Source of the DNA: Cellulomonas sp. RIT-PI-Y
GTDB taxonomy: Bacteria; Actinomycetota; Actinomycetes; Actinomycetales; Cellulomonadaceae
DNA: 64,000 nt
NCBI RefSeq assembly: GCF_025642745.1
Contig: NZ_JANZKP010000017.1
Coordinates: 1-64,000, forward strand
Reading direction: 5' to 3'
The translations under genes and the position numbers were made by a program. Below the pieces are notes generated by a model. It was not told where the DNA came from and did no database searches. It saw only the letters and a program-made list of their open reading frames with translations. Numbering within the stretch: the stretch's first letter is position 1; each line of letters opens with the position of its first letter. This document shows positions 53,417 to 62,417 of this stretch, in pieces.

Positions 53417-54088
53417 ATGGCTGACAACCCCGCACCGTCCACGGCGTCCGCCAATCCTGCGGCCCTGCCCTCGCGGCGCCGGTTGGTCGCTACCGGCACC
53501 GCCGCCTTGCTTGCGTGTGCGGCGATGATCGCCGCTGCGATCTGGTTGCTGGTCACCCCCGGCGGCTCGCCGGAGACCGCTGATGCCGGCACCGCATCGG
53601 CCGAACCTGCCGTGAGCGGGACGGTCGGCACCTCACCGGACGCCGGGCAGCTCGAGGGACCGACGCCGTCGGCTCAGGGGTCTGGGGACGTTGAGTCCAG
53701 TGAGGTTGAAGTCGCCTTGCAGTGGGTCCGGACGCTGGTCGGGTGGGCGCCGCAGGAGCAGGACGCCGCGGCGGCGCGGTCCCGGGCGCAGGAGTTGGCT
53801 CCGGGTGCGGAGGTGGACATCGTGGCCGGGGCGGTCTTGGACCACGCGGCGGCGCTCTCCGCGGGTGCGCCGACCCCGAACGAGGTCGCGGTGGTGGATG
53901 TCACCGACCCGCAGATCTGGCCGGCGGGGTGGGTGGTAGTGGAGGTCACGGTCACCACGGCCGGGTCGCCGGAGGTCGGGGTGTCGGCGATGGCCCTGCA
54001 CGTGACCTGCGAGGTCGAGGTTTCCGGCGGTCAGGTGTCGGCGGCGTTGATCGGCGACGGAGCGGCGTGGATCGAGTACCTGCCGTGA
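53417..54088 (+). CDS. Membrane-anchored T4SS accessory protein
   Basis: The product has 223 residues with one hydrophobic helix at about 27-48 (ATGTAALLACAAMIAAAIWLLV), a disordered linker and an outside domain (about 95-223) of alternating helix and strands ('EVEVALQWVRTLVGWAPQ', 'WVVVEVTVTTAG'). Topology and place match VirB8/TcpC-like scaffold proteins, but the sequence itself is not diagnostic. It overlaps the next gene by 4 bp. Confidence 0.6.
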   Translation: MADNPAPSTASANPAALPSRRRLVATGTAALLACAAMIAAAIWLLVTPGGSPETADAGTASAEPAVSGTVGTSPDAGQLEGPTPSAQGSGDVESSEVEVALQWVRTLVGWAPQEQDAAAARSRAQELAPGAEVDIVAGAVLDHAAALSAGAPTPNEVAVVDVTDPQIWPAGWVVVEVTVTTAGSPEVGVSAMALHVTCEVEVSGGQVSAALIGDGAAWIEYLP

Positions 54089-54390
54089 GTGGGCGGGTGG
54101 GCATGGACATCGACGGGTTCGGGCTGGACTTCACCTGGTTGGGTGCGGACACCGTCGCCACGCTGCAGGACCTCGCCGGCGGACTGCTGGCGGCGGCGTT
54201 GATCGGCTGCGGGATTGCCACCGTGATCGGGGTGCTGACGGTTGTGGCCGGGAAGGTCGGGTTTCCGGTGAGTCAGAAGGCTGCTTCGTTCGCCTCGGGT
54301 GCGGTGACCGCGGGGTTGCTCGGGGCGCTGGTGCTGGGGGCGGTGACCGCGGCGATGACGCACTACGCGGGGATCACCGTCGGCTGGTGA
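54085..54390 (+). CDS. Small two-helix membrane protein
   Basis: The product has 101 residues from GTG overlapping the preceding stop; ATG at 54103 is an alternative. Two hydrophobic helices lie at about 33-58 and 75-98. It resembles pilin-like or VirB3-type subunits of Gram-positive secretion systems in size. The family is not recognised. Confidence 0.55.
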   Translation: MSGRVGMDIDGFGLDFTWLGADTVATLQDLAGGLLAAALIGCGIATVIGVLTVVAGKVGFPVSQKAASFASGAVTAGLLGALVLGAVTAAMTHYAGITVGW

Positions 54391-54493
54391 CGGGGCGTCG
54401 ATATCGCACGCGGCGCGCGGCCCTGCCTGGGGCGGGGCCGGTTACAGGCGGGGTCAGCAGGACTCCGCGCTCGGGCAGAAGGAGCAGATCGTG

Positions 54494-54871
54494 ATGACAG
54501 CAGTGGGCGGCCTTGCCGCGTACCTCGCGGCAGGCCAGGTCTCCGCGGAGGACGAGATCCCGGACAACATGGGGGTGTCGATCAACTTCTCCGCCTTCCC
54601 GTGGATGGCCCAGTTGCAGGAGTGGGCGGGCGGGTTGCAGGCCACGTGCCTGATCCTGGTCGGGATCTGCGCGGTGCTCGGCACGGTGATGTTCGTCGCC
54701 GGGCGGCTGTCCTCGTCCCAGCAAGTGCAAAAGGTGTCCGCGACGATCCTGCTGTGGGCGTTCATCGCCGGGATCGCGATCGCGGTGATCTTCGCGGTCC
54801 TGGTCTGGGCGACCGGGTTCGACCTCGGTTTCGGTTCCGCCTCCGGCATGCTCGACCCGGTCGTGGCATGA
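54494..54871 (+). CDS. Small T4SS membrane protein, pilin-like (VirB2 type)
   Basis: The product has 125 residues. ATG at 54494 is favoured by AAGGAG 8 bp upstream; GTG one codon earlier is possible. After a short amphipathic start, two membrane helices at about 55-78 and 88-112 are separated by a polar loop. Layout and length are like VirB2/TrbC or small TcpD-type proteins. It overlaps the VirB6-like gene by 4 bp. Confidence 0.55.
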   Translation: MTAVGGLAAYLAAGQVSAEDEIPDNMGVSINFSAFPWMAQLQEWAGGLQATCLILVGICAVLGTVMFVAGRLSSSQQVQKVSATILLWAFIAGIAIAVIFAVLVWATGFDLGFGSASGMLDPVVA

Positions 54872-56727
54872 GCACTGCCACCACACCCGTGCCCACGGAC
54901 GTCTTCCCGCAGGCGGGTGTGCGTAGGTCGGCCGCCGAGCTGGCGGCTGCTCCCGCGCTGGTCCGAACCTGGTGGGCGAGCCAGCGCGAGCCCGGGCATC
55001 GGCGCCGTCGGGTGCTGGGCGCTGGTGTGGTGGCGGTGGGGGTGGTGGCGCTGTGTTCGGCCGCGTGGTGGGACCCGGCCGTGGAGGCGGTGTTCAACAA
55101 GATCGGTGAGTGGATCGTCAAGGCTGCGATCGATGCGATCTCGACGGCGTGTGAGCAGTTCATGTCGTTGGCGTTCAACAACCCGCTGACCGAGATCTCC
55201 GACGTCGAGTGGCAGATCGCGACCCGGCAGGCCGCACGTTGGGGTGCGGTGTTCGCCGTTGTGGCGGTCGCGATGTGCGCGGTCGAGGTGGTGGCTGCGC
55301 TGATCGTGCGTGACGCGACCCGGGTGCTGCGGGCCGGGATGATCGCGGTGCTGTCCTGGCCGATGACCGTGGCGGCTATTTTGCTGCTGGCCCAGCTGGT
55401 GTCGATCACCGACGGACTGTCGGGGCAGATGTTCGACAACGTCGCCGGGTCCGGCGCGACAGGGTCCGCGGCGGCGGCCACCGCGATGGGGGCGGCCGCC
55501 GGCGGGCTGACCGCGCTGACCGTGGGCGGCGGGTGGATCGTGATCGTGATCGGTGCGCTGGTGTGCATCGTCGGGCTGGTACTGATCGCGATGGTGATGG
55601 CCGCACGCGCGTTCGGCCTGCTGGTGGCCACGGGGTTCGCCCCGACGGCGCTGATGATGGTCGGGTTCAAGGGCACCCGGGGAATGGCCAGCAAGTGGGT
55701 CGAGGTCGTGGTCGGTCTGCTGCTGACCAAGCCGCTCGGCGCCGGGATAATCGTGCTCTGTCTGGAGATGGCCGGTGAAGGCAATCTGGACAGCTTCATC
55801 ATGGGCACGGTCGGGATCTGGGTCGCGGTGTTCTCCCCCGCCCTGGCCCTGTCCCTGGTGTCGTTCGCCGGTGGGCAGTTGTCGGCCGCGCTGACCGCGC
55901 ACTCCGACGCGGTCAAGTCCGCGGGTTCGCAGGCGACCCAGGCTGGGATGACCCGGATGGCGTTGGGGGGCCCGGACAAGGAGGCGTTGTCCACGCTCGG
56001 CAACCAGGCCGCGGGGCTGGCGAAGGCGATGGGAATGTCGGGGCTCGCGTCCAAGCTGAGCGACCTCGGCTCGAAGGACAAGGACAAGAGCGAGGACGCC
56101 GAATCCGGCGGTGCCGGTGCCGCGCCCGCACCAGACGATGACGGTGCGAGCAGGCCGGGCCAGCCGCCCGCTGGCGCGGCGGTGCCTGAGGGACCCGATG
56201 GCGACGTTCAGGGCGCCGGCGAGGACAGCGTTCGGACTGCCGGTCAGGACGGGCTCGGGGTTGCCGGGGACAGCGGTGAGAGTGTCGACGGCGATTTCGA
56301 TACCGGTGGCGGTCTCGGAGCCTCGTCCGGGCCTGAGGGTGTGGGTGCTGCCGCCGCGGACCAGGTCCGTGAGCGAGGTGACTCCTCCGGTGCTGTCACC
56401 GGTGGTGAGTCGGGTGCGGGCTCGGCGCGTTCTAGTGGTGGCGGCGGCGTGCAGGCTGGGCCGGTCCACGAGAGCGGTGAAGTGCCCGCAGGATCGTCTG
56501 AGGCAGCTGCCGGGGGCAGGTCCACGGGGTCAGGTGAGTGTGAGCCGCCGGCTCCCGCGTCGTCGGGTGATGGCGGGACGGGCGGCCCGGGGTCGGGTGG
56601 CTCGGGTGGGGGTGGCGTGCAGCCGGGACCGAGTGCGCCGTCCTCGCCCGCTGCGACTCCGGCTCCTTCGCCGCCATCATCCGGCGGTGAGGGTGGCCGT
56701 GGTCCGAACCCGTTCGGTGGGCGGTGA
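54868..56727 (+). CDS. VirB6/TrbL-like polytopic T4SS protein
   Basis: The product has 619 residues. About six to seven membrane helices lie between residues 45 and 345, with a large loop containing 'ACEQFMSLAFNNPLTEISDVEW'. The C-terminal 250 residues are low-complexity Gly/Ser/Pro/Glu/Asp and should be extended or flexible. This is the layout of VirB6/TrbL-type channel proteins of Gram-positive ICEs. The gene begins 4 bp inside the previous one and ends 6 bp before the PrgI-like gene. Confidence 0.75.
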   Translation: MSTATTPVPTDVFPQAGVRRSAAELAAAPALVRTWWASQREPGHRRRRVLGAGVVAVGVVALCSAAWWDPAVEAVFNKIGEWIVKAAIDAISTACEQFMSLAFNNPLTEISDVEWQIATRQAARWGAVFAVVAVAMCAVEVVAALIVRDATRVLRAGMIAVLSWPMTVAAILLLAQLVSITDGLSGQMFDNVAGSGATGSAAAATAMGAAAGGLTALTVGGGWIVIVIGALVCIVGLVLIAMVMAARAFGLLVATGFAPTALMMVGFKGTRGMASKWVEVVVGLLLTKPLGAGIIVLCLEMAGEGNLDSFIMGTVGIWVAVFSPALALSLVSFAGGQLSAALTAHSDAVKSAGSQATQAGMTRMALGGPDKEALSTLGNQAAGLAKAMGMSGLASKLSDLGSKDKDKSEDAESGGAGAAPAPDDDGASRPGQPPAGAAVPEGPDGDVQGAGEDSVRTAGQDGLGVAGDSGESVDGDFDTGGGLGASSGPEGVGAAAADQVRERGDSSGAVTGGESGAGSARSSGGGGVQAGPVHESGEVPAGSSEAAAGGRSTGSGECEPPAPASSGDGGTGGPGSGGSGGGGVQPGPSAPSSPAATPAPSPPSSGGEGGRGPNPFGGR

Positions 56728-56733
56728 TCGGGC

Positions 56734-58185
56734 GTGGGTGAGCAGCAGGTGCCGACGGCGGTGTTCGCGCCGATCTCCCGTACCGGTGTCATCGCCGGGC
56801 TGTCCGGTGCGCAGCTGGTGCTGGTGGCGGTGGGCCTGGTGCGTCCGGTGTGGGATCTGGTGGCTGCGGGTGATCTCGGGGTGGCGTTGGTGTCGTTGCT
56901 GGTGTGGACGGCGCCGGTCGGGGTGCTGGCGTGCGGGTCGTGGAAGGGCAGGTCGTTCCTGGAGAGGGTGAGCACGGTGGGGCTGTTCGGGCTGCGCAAG
57001 GTCCTGGGCCAGACGCGCACCGTCGTGCGGGTTGGCGCCGAGCAGGTCGACGGCGCGGTGGCCGTGCCGGGTGCGGTCGGGGCGCGGTTGACCGTGCTGG
57101 ACATGGTCGGGACGGTCTTCGACGGCGGGTGCTTCCTGTGGGACAAGGTCGCCCAGGAAGCCACGGTTGTGTTGCGGGTGACCACGCACGGGTGGGCGCT
57201 GGCCGCCGAGGAGGAGAAGATCGCCCGCGCCCAGGGCCTGTCGGACCTGTGTCAGCGTCTGGCCTCGGCCGAAGGCGTGGTGCGGGTGGTCAAGCACTCA
57301 CGCACCCACCCGCTGCCGGCTCCCCCGCCGGCGGGCGGCGACCCGGAGGATCTGGCGGTGCGCGACGCGGCCGAGCTGGCCGCGCACCCGGCGATGGCGG
57401 CGCTGCGAGGCCGGGACGAGGTCATCACGATCACCGTGTCCGCGAAGGTCTGCTCGGCGCAGATCGACGCGGCCGGCGGCGGGGTCAGCGGGTTGTCCTG
57501 GGTGCTCGGTGACCGGGTCGGTCAGGTGCTGGCCGGACTGCCGGCCTGCGGGGTGCGCACCCAGGACGCCGCCTGGTGGTCCGCGGGCCAGATCCGCGCC
57601 GCGGTCCGCCTTGCGTTCGACCCTGCGGCGGCGCCGATGCTCGCCGAGGCGGGGTGGGCGCTGGGTGATGGGCAGGTGCTGGCCTCGGTCGTCGACGAAC
57701 GTCTGGATCATCTGGTCACCGATACCGCGGTGCATCGCACCTACTGGGTGGAGTCGTGGCCGGCCACTCCCGCTCGGGCGGGGTTCCTGGCGAACCTGGT
57801 CGCCACCGGGACGGCGTGCCGCACGGTGACGCAGATGTGGTGCCCGGGGCAGGCGTACTCGGCCGAGCGCCGGTTGCTGAACGAGGAGGCGTCCTACAAC
57901 TCCGCCGGCGCGGTCAACGCCAAGCTCAAGCGCCCGGCCACAGTCGCGCACAACTCCCAGGGCAAGGAGCTCGCGCGCCGGCGCAGCGAGCTCGAGGCCG
58001 GGTACGCCGACGTGCGGCACTCGGGCTGGGTGACGCTCACTGGTGGCGACATCGAGGAGCTGCGGGTCGGTGAGCTGTGGCTGCGGACCACCGCCCGTGG
58101 CCTGCATCTGAAGGTGCTGCGTGGGGATCAGTGGGCGGGGTTCTGCACGAGCGCTCTGCCGCTGGGGATCGGACCGCGGTCATGA
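56734..58185 (+). CDS. PrgI/SCO6880-like T4SS protein
   Basis: The product has 483 residues from GTG. Two membrane helices at about 18-60 are followed by a large soluble part. The order (membrane pair, 'GWKGRSFLERV'-type segment and a domain resembling the N-terminal half of VirB4) matches the SCO6880 family in actinobacteria, where the VirB4 function is split in two genes. The ATPase half follows with a 4-bp overlap. No Walker motif is present here, as expected. Confidence 0.72.
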   Translation: MGEQQVPTAVFAPISRTGVIAGLSGAQLVLVAVGLVRPVWDLVAAGDLGVALVSLLVWTAPVGVLACGSWKGRSFLERVSTVGLFGLRKVLGQTRTVVRVGAEQVDGAVAVPGAVGARLTVLDMVGTVFDGGCFLWDKVAQEATVVLRVTTHGWALAAEEEKIARAQGLSDLCQRLASAEGVVRVVKHSRTHPLPAPPPAGGDPEDLAVRDAAELAAHPAMAALRGRDEVITITVSAKVCSAQIDAAGGGVSGLSWVLGDRVGQVLAGLPACGVRTQDAAWWSAGQIRAAVRLAFDPAAAPMLAEAGWALGDGQVLASVVDERLDHLVTDTAVHRTYWVESWPATPARAGFLANLVATGTACRTVTQMWCPGQAYSAERRLLNEEASYNSAGAVNAKLKRPATVAHNSQGKELARRRSELEAGYADVRHSGWVTLTGGDIEELRVGELWLRTTARGLHLKVLRGDQWAGFCTSALPLGIGPRS

Positions 58186-59849
58186 CCCGCCGGCTCGTGC
58201 ATCCCACCCGCCGGGGCCTGCTCCGGCGGCGACGGACCTCCGGCTCCCCCACGCCGGAAGCGACCCCCGGTGACGCGTTCGGGCTCCCCGCACCCGAGTC
58301 CGACGCGGACCCCGGCGACCATGCTCGTGAGGTGGCGCCGGTGCGGATGCCGCCGCGGGGTCGTCGTGGTGGCGGGTCGGACCCGGTGGGCACCAGGACG
58401 CTGACCGCGACCGGGCGCTCGTCCTCGCGGCGTGCCCGGCGCCAGGCGGTCCGTGCGGCTGCGGCGGCGGTGACCGCACGCACGCATGCGGGCGACACGG
58501 ACAGCGAGGACGCCCTGCCCGGTGCCGGGAACCGGGCCGCACGCCGGTGGGCGCGCTGGGGACGGCTCGCGCGGGGGGCGGTGTGGGGTCCGGTCGGGGT
58601 CGCTACCCCGGCGCATGTGACCTCCGCGGCCCGGGTGGGGGTGCTCACCTCGTTCTGTGTCCCGCAGGCCTCGGCGATCGACGGGCCGATCATCGGGATC
58701 GAGGTCACCACGACCGCGCCGTTCACCTTCGACCCGTGGGGCGTGTACCCGCACCTGGCCACGTCCCCGTGCATGTTGATCTGCGGGTTGCAGGGATCGG
58801 GCAAGTCGTACGGGACGAAGGTCATCATGACCCGCCTGGTGCACGCCGGCCGGCAGGTGATCGTGTCCTCGGACCCGAACGGTGAGTGGTCGGCCCTCGC
58901 TGGCGGGCTGGGCGGCCAGGTCATCCACCTGGGGCCGGGCACCGGCACGGTGATCTGCCCGCTGGACGAGGGCGCACGCCCCGCGGACACCAGTGCCGCG
59001 GACTGGCGGCGCGCGGTCGACTTGCGCCGAGGCCAGGCGCTGGAGTCGATCGTGTCGGTGCTGCGCACCAGCGGCGCCGTGGACGATGAGGAACGCACGG
59101 TCCTGGACACCGCGGTCGAGCAGATGGGCGCCGGGACGCTGGGAGCGACGATCGCGGCCCTGGTCGCCTGGTTGGACGCCCCGCCGGCGGAGCTGATCGA
59201 GCGGGCCGGCTCGGGCGCGGCGCGGCGGTTGTCGTTGGTGTTCTCCCGGCTGACCCGGGGTCCGCTGGCGGGGATGTTCGACGGGGCCTCGAGCACCCGC
59301 CTGGACCCGGGCGCGCCGATGATCGCGGTAAACACGATGGGGCTGGGTGGGGCCGGTGACACGGTGCGGCAGATCGCCGCGGCGTGCACGTCGGCGTGGA
59401 TCGACACCACGTTGCGCTCCCGCGACGGGCGGTGGCGGGTCGTGGTCAGCGAGGAGGGCTGGGACGAGCTGCACAACCCGGCCCAGGCGCGGGCGATGGA
59501 CGACCGGATCCGCCTGGCCGGGCACCTGCGGTGCGCGTCGGTGTTGATCATCCACGAGCTCAAGGACGTGGAGATCTTCGGTGAGGCCGGGTCCTCGCAC
59601 CGCGGGCTGGTCGAGCGGGTGCTGTCCAAGTGCGCGATCAAGGTCCTGTACCGGCAGTCCAGCGACTGCATGGCCGCCGTGCACCGGATCGCCAAGCCCA
59701 CCTACACCGCCGCGGACCTACTGCTGACCCTCCCCCAGGGTCAAGCGATCTGGTGCATCGGGACGACCACCCCGATGTGGGTGCAACCGGTCGCCGGACG
59801 AACCCTCGACTCGCTGATCGACACCGACGCCGGAAGGACCGGACGATGA
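58182..59849 (+). CDS. VirB4-like T4SS ATPase
   Basis: The product has 555 residues. The N-terminal 125 residues are Arg-rich and disordered. The ATPase domain has Walker A GLQGSGKSY (about 202-210), Walker B VVVSEEGWDEL, and conserved C-terminal segments 'SSDCMAAVHRIAKPTYTAADL' and 'LLTLPQGQAIWCIG'. It powers assembly of the conjugation channel. It follows the PrgI/SCO6880-like gene, which supplies the N-terminal half that VirB4 proteins normally contain. Confidence 0.88.
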   Translation: MTRRLVHPTRRGLLRRRRTSGSPTPEATPGDAFGLPAPESDADPGDHAREVAPVRMPPRGRRGGGSDPVGTRTLTATGRSSSRRARRQAVRAAAAAVTARTHAGDTDSEDALPGAGNRAARRWARWGRLARGAVWGPVGVATPAHVTSAARVGVLTSFCVPQASAIDGPIIGIEVTTTAPFTFDPWGVYPHLATSPCMLICGLQGSGKSYGTKVIMTRLVHAGRQVIVSSDPNGEWSALAGGLGGQVIHLGPGTGTVICPLDEGARPADTSAADWRRAVDLRRGQALESIVSVLRTSGAVDDEERTVLDTAVEQMGAGTLGATIAALVAWLDAPPAELIERAGSGAARRLSLVFSRLTRGPLAGMFDGASSTRLDPGAPMIAVNTMGLGGAGDTVRQIAAACTSAWIDTTLRSRDGRWRVVVSEEGWDELHNPAQARAMDDRIRLAGHLRCASVLIIHELKDVEIFGEAGSSHRGLVERVLSKCAIKVLYRQSSDCMAAVHRIAKPTYTAADLLLTLPQGQAIWCIGTTTPMWVQPVAGRTLDSLIDTDAGRTGR

Positions 59850-60433
59850 CCCCCACCCGCGAACGCAACCACCTCCTCGATACTGAGGCACTGCGGGCGA
59901 GCCTTGGCCGCACACGGGCTTTCTCGGCGCTGGGTCGGCAGACTCGGGCCGGGGTGTGGGCGCGCCGGCACCTGCCGGTGTACCGGTGGGTCGCCGACCT
60001 GGACGACAAGACGATCGCCGGTTTAGTCGCCGCGGGTTGGGTGGTCTGGGTGGTGGGCGGGTTCCTGACCGCCGTGCTGGGTCTGCCTGGGGCGGCCCTG
60101 GTCGGTCTGCTGCTCGCGGTGGCCGGTGTCGTGGTCAACGTGGTCGCCGTCAGCTGGTGGATGGGGTACCGGCGCTCCCCTGCCCGGTTACGGCACCAGA
60201 TCCTCGCCCGGACCCAGATCGCGGCCGGGCGGGAGCTGTCCGACTGCTCACTGTCCGCCGCGCAGGCGGTCGACCTCGGCGCGCACGTGCGTCCGGCACT
60301 GGCCGCCCAGACGGCACCGCAGCAGACCGGGGGGCGGGCGCTCACGGCGACCGGCCCGCACGGCGCGACACGCGATGTCCAGCCGGGCGAGCTGCCGGTG
60401 TGCTCGATGTCGCAGGAGGGTGCCTCGTGGTGA
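59846..60433 (+). CDS. T4SS-associated membrane protein
   Basis: The product has 195 residues. Two membrane helices lie at about 57-80 and 86-108 (AGLVAAGWVVWVVGGFLTAVL and VGLLLAVAGVVVNVVAV). Soluble segments flank them. It may anchor or regulate the coupling ATPase whose gene it overlaps. Family not recognised. Confidence 0.55.
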   Translation: MTPTRERNHLLDTEALRASLGRTRAFSALGRQTRAGVWARRHLPVYRWVADLDDKTIAGLVAAGWVVWVVGGFLTAVLGLPGAALVGLLLAVAGVVVNVVAVSWWMGYRRSPARLRHQILARTQIAAGRELSDCSLSAAQAVDLGAHVRPALAAQTAPQQTGGRALTATGPHGATRDVQPGELPVCSMSQEGASW

Positions 60434-61803
60434 GCCTGAGTCCGGGGCAGGTCGCGTTGCCGTTGGGGTCCTCGCGGGGCGTCGCGTTGTGGGTGACGTT
60501 GGAGCGGCCGATCTACGTGCTCGGCCCGGCGCGTTCGGACAAGGGCACCCGCCTGGTGGTCCCGTTCATCCTGGCCGCGCCCGGCGCGGTGGTGACGACC
60601 TCGACCCGCACCGACAACCTGCGTCTGACCGCGGCGTGCCGGGCCGGGCTCGGGCCGGTGGAGGTGTTCAACCTCGACGGCGTCGGCGGGCTGCCGCACA
60701 CCCTGGGGTGGTCGCCGTTGGAGGGATGCGAGGACCCGATCGTGGCGCAACGGCGGGCCCGGACCCTGGTCGCGGCCACGGGGATGTCGGGTGAGAACGC
60801 GCCGTGGGCGACCACCTCGGGGTCGATCGTCCAAGCGCTGCTGCACGCCGCCGCGTTGGACGGGCGGACCATCGCGGATGTCTACACCTGGTCGCGGTCC
60901 CCTGCGAAGGCCGACGAGGCGATGCGGATCCTGGAGACCCGCGGGCTGGGTGACGCCTGGCACCTGACGATCGCGCAGGTCCGCGAGGAAGACCCGCGGA
61001 TGCGCGCGAACCGGTGGTTCGGTGTCGACAACGCGTTCGCCGGCCTGGCGGTCAAGGCCGTGCGCGACCGGCTCGTGCCGAAGACCGGACGGGCCTTCGA
61101 CACCGAGGCGTTCCTCGCCTGCTCGGGGACCTGCTACATGGTCGCGCGCGGGTCGGACGTCACCGACGAGGCCACCACCGCCGGGACCGTGGGCGGGTTC
61201 TACTCCCTGTTCCTGGACCACCTGACCGACACCGCCCGCCGCCTGTCCCAGCGTGCGCCGGGTGGGCGCCTGGACCCGCCGTTGACGATCGTCGCTGACG
61301 AGCTCGCGCACATCGACCCGTGGCCGGCCGCCCCCAGGATGACCGCCGCCGGCGGCGGTGAAGGCATCCAGCTGGTGGTGATCTTCCAGTCCCGCGACCA
61401 GGCGGCCGCCGCCTACGGCGAGCACGCCGAGGCCACGATGTGGGACAACTGCACGAACGTGATCCTTGGCGGCGGGAAGTCCGAGGACTACCTGTCGGCG
61501 CTGTCGCGGTCGATGGGCGAACGCGAACACACCCGCACCCGCACGTCGTTCAACGGGCGGGACCTGTGGTCCAAGGACACCTCGATCGACGCCGAATGGC
61601 GCCCGGCCGTGGACGTCGACGAGCTGCGGCGCCTGCCCCGAGGCACCGCCCTGGTGCTGCAGGACCGGATACGCCCGGTGCTCACCGACCTGACCCCGTA
61701 CTGGGAGGGTCCGCACGCTGGGCACATCACTGCCGCGTCGATCTGGCACGAGAGCCACCCCGGATGGGTCCTCGGGTCCCGCATGGCCGGAGCAGACCGG
61801 TGA
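60430..61803 (+). CDS. VirD4/TraG-like coupling ATPase
   Basis: The product has 457 residues from the GTG that overlaps the previous stop codon. The P-loop is GPARSDKGT (32-40), where Asp37 replaces the Gly of the usual TraG motif GPTRSGKGT. Walker B is TIVADELAHID. Motifs of the family such as 'VVTTSTRTDNL', 'SRSMGEREHTRTR' and 'RLPRGTALVLQ' are present. It links the DNA-relaxase complex to the secretion channel. It has no membrane helix of its own, so the preceding gene may provide one. Confidence 0.85.
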   Translation: MSLSPGQVALPLGSSRGVALWVTLERPIYVLGPARSDKGTRLVVPFILAAPGAVVTTSTRTDNLRLTAACRAGLGPVEVFNLDGVGGLPHTLGWSPLEGCEDPIVAQRRARTLVAATGMSGENAPWATTSGSIVQALLHAAALDGRTIADVYTWSRSPAKADEAMRILETRGLGDAWHLTIAQVREEDPRMRANRWFGVDNAFAGLAVKAVRDRLVPKTGRAFDTEAFLACSGTCYMVARGSDVTDEATTAGTVGGFYSLFLDHLTDTARRLSQRAPGGRLDPPLTIVADELAHIDPWPAAPRMTAAGGGEGIQLVVIFQSRDQAAAAYGEHAEATMWDNCTNVILGGGKSEDYLSALSRSMGEREHTRTRTSFNGRDLWSKDTSIDAEWRPAVDVDELRRLPRGTALVLQDRIRPVLTDLTPYWEGPHAGHITAASIWHESHPGWVLGSRMAGADR

Positions 61804-62417
61804 GCCTCGCCGACCCCGGAGGACGCGACGCCGCCGCGGACATCGACGCGCTGCTCGGAGGCGCGCCACCGCTCAGCTCCCCCGCGGCGCACGCCGGCGG
61901 CAAGCCGGAGGACGTGGTGGCCCGGCGCCTGGCGGTGCTGGTCGACTTCTGGGGGCACGAGGACCCCGGGGTGTTCGCCTGGCAGGACGCGAAGCCCGCG
62001 ACCCGGCACGCGGCGCTGGTGCGGGTGCAGCGGTTCACCGAGTGGCTGATCGCCACCTTCGACGTCCGGGAGATCAAGCCCTGCTGGGTGCTGCACCCCG
62101 CCGTCGTGGCCGAGCTGTGGGCGCTCGAACGCCTGCACCACGCGACCCACACCGTGACCACCGACCCCTCGGCGCCGGTCGTGTTCTACAACCAGGTCCC
62201 TACCACCCGCGCCCGGCTGCGCACCGACACCGGGATGGACTCCTGCACCGCCACCGAGCACACCGTCCAGGTCCGGGAGGTCGCCGACCGGGTCCAAGCC
62301 CGGCGCGCCAGCTACGACACCTCCGAGCGGTGGACCGCGTCGTGGGCCTGGCCGCAGGTCGATGACGCCGGCGAGGCCGTACCCGCCCCGGCGCACGCGA
62401 ACGGAGGGACACGATGA
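61800..62417 (+). CDS. DUF4913-type ICE protein
   Basis: The product has 205 residues from GTG overlapping the coupling protein gene. It carries the DUF4913 pattern with 'CWVLHPAVVAELWALERLHHA' and 'VFYNQVPTTRARLR'. These proteins are found next to TraG-like genes in actinobacterial ICEs and are probably accessory to DNA processing. The biochemical role is not known. Confidence 0.7.
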   Translation: MSLADPGGRDAAADIDALLGGAPPLSSPAAHAGGKPEDVVARRLAVLVDFWGHEDPGVFAWQDAKPATRHAALVRVQRFTEWLIATFDVREIKPCWVLHPAVVAELWALERLHHATHTVTTDPSAPVVFYNQVPTTRARLRTDTGMDSCTATEHTVQVREVADRVQARRASYDTSERWTASWAWPQVDDAGEAVPAPAHANGGTR

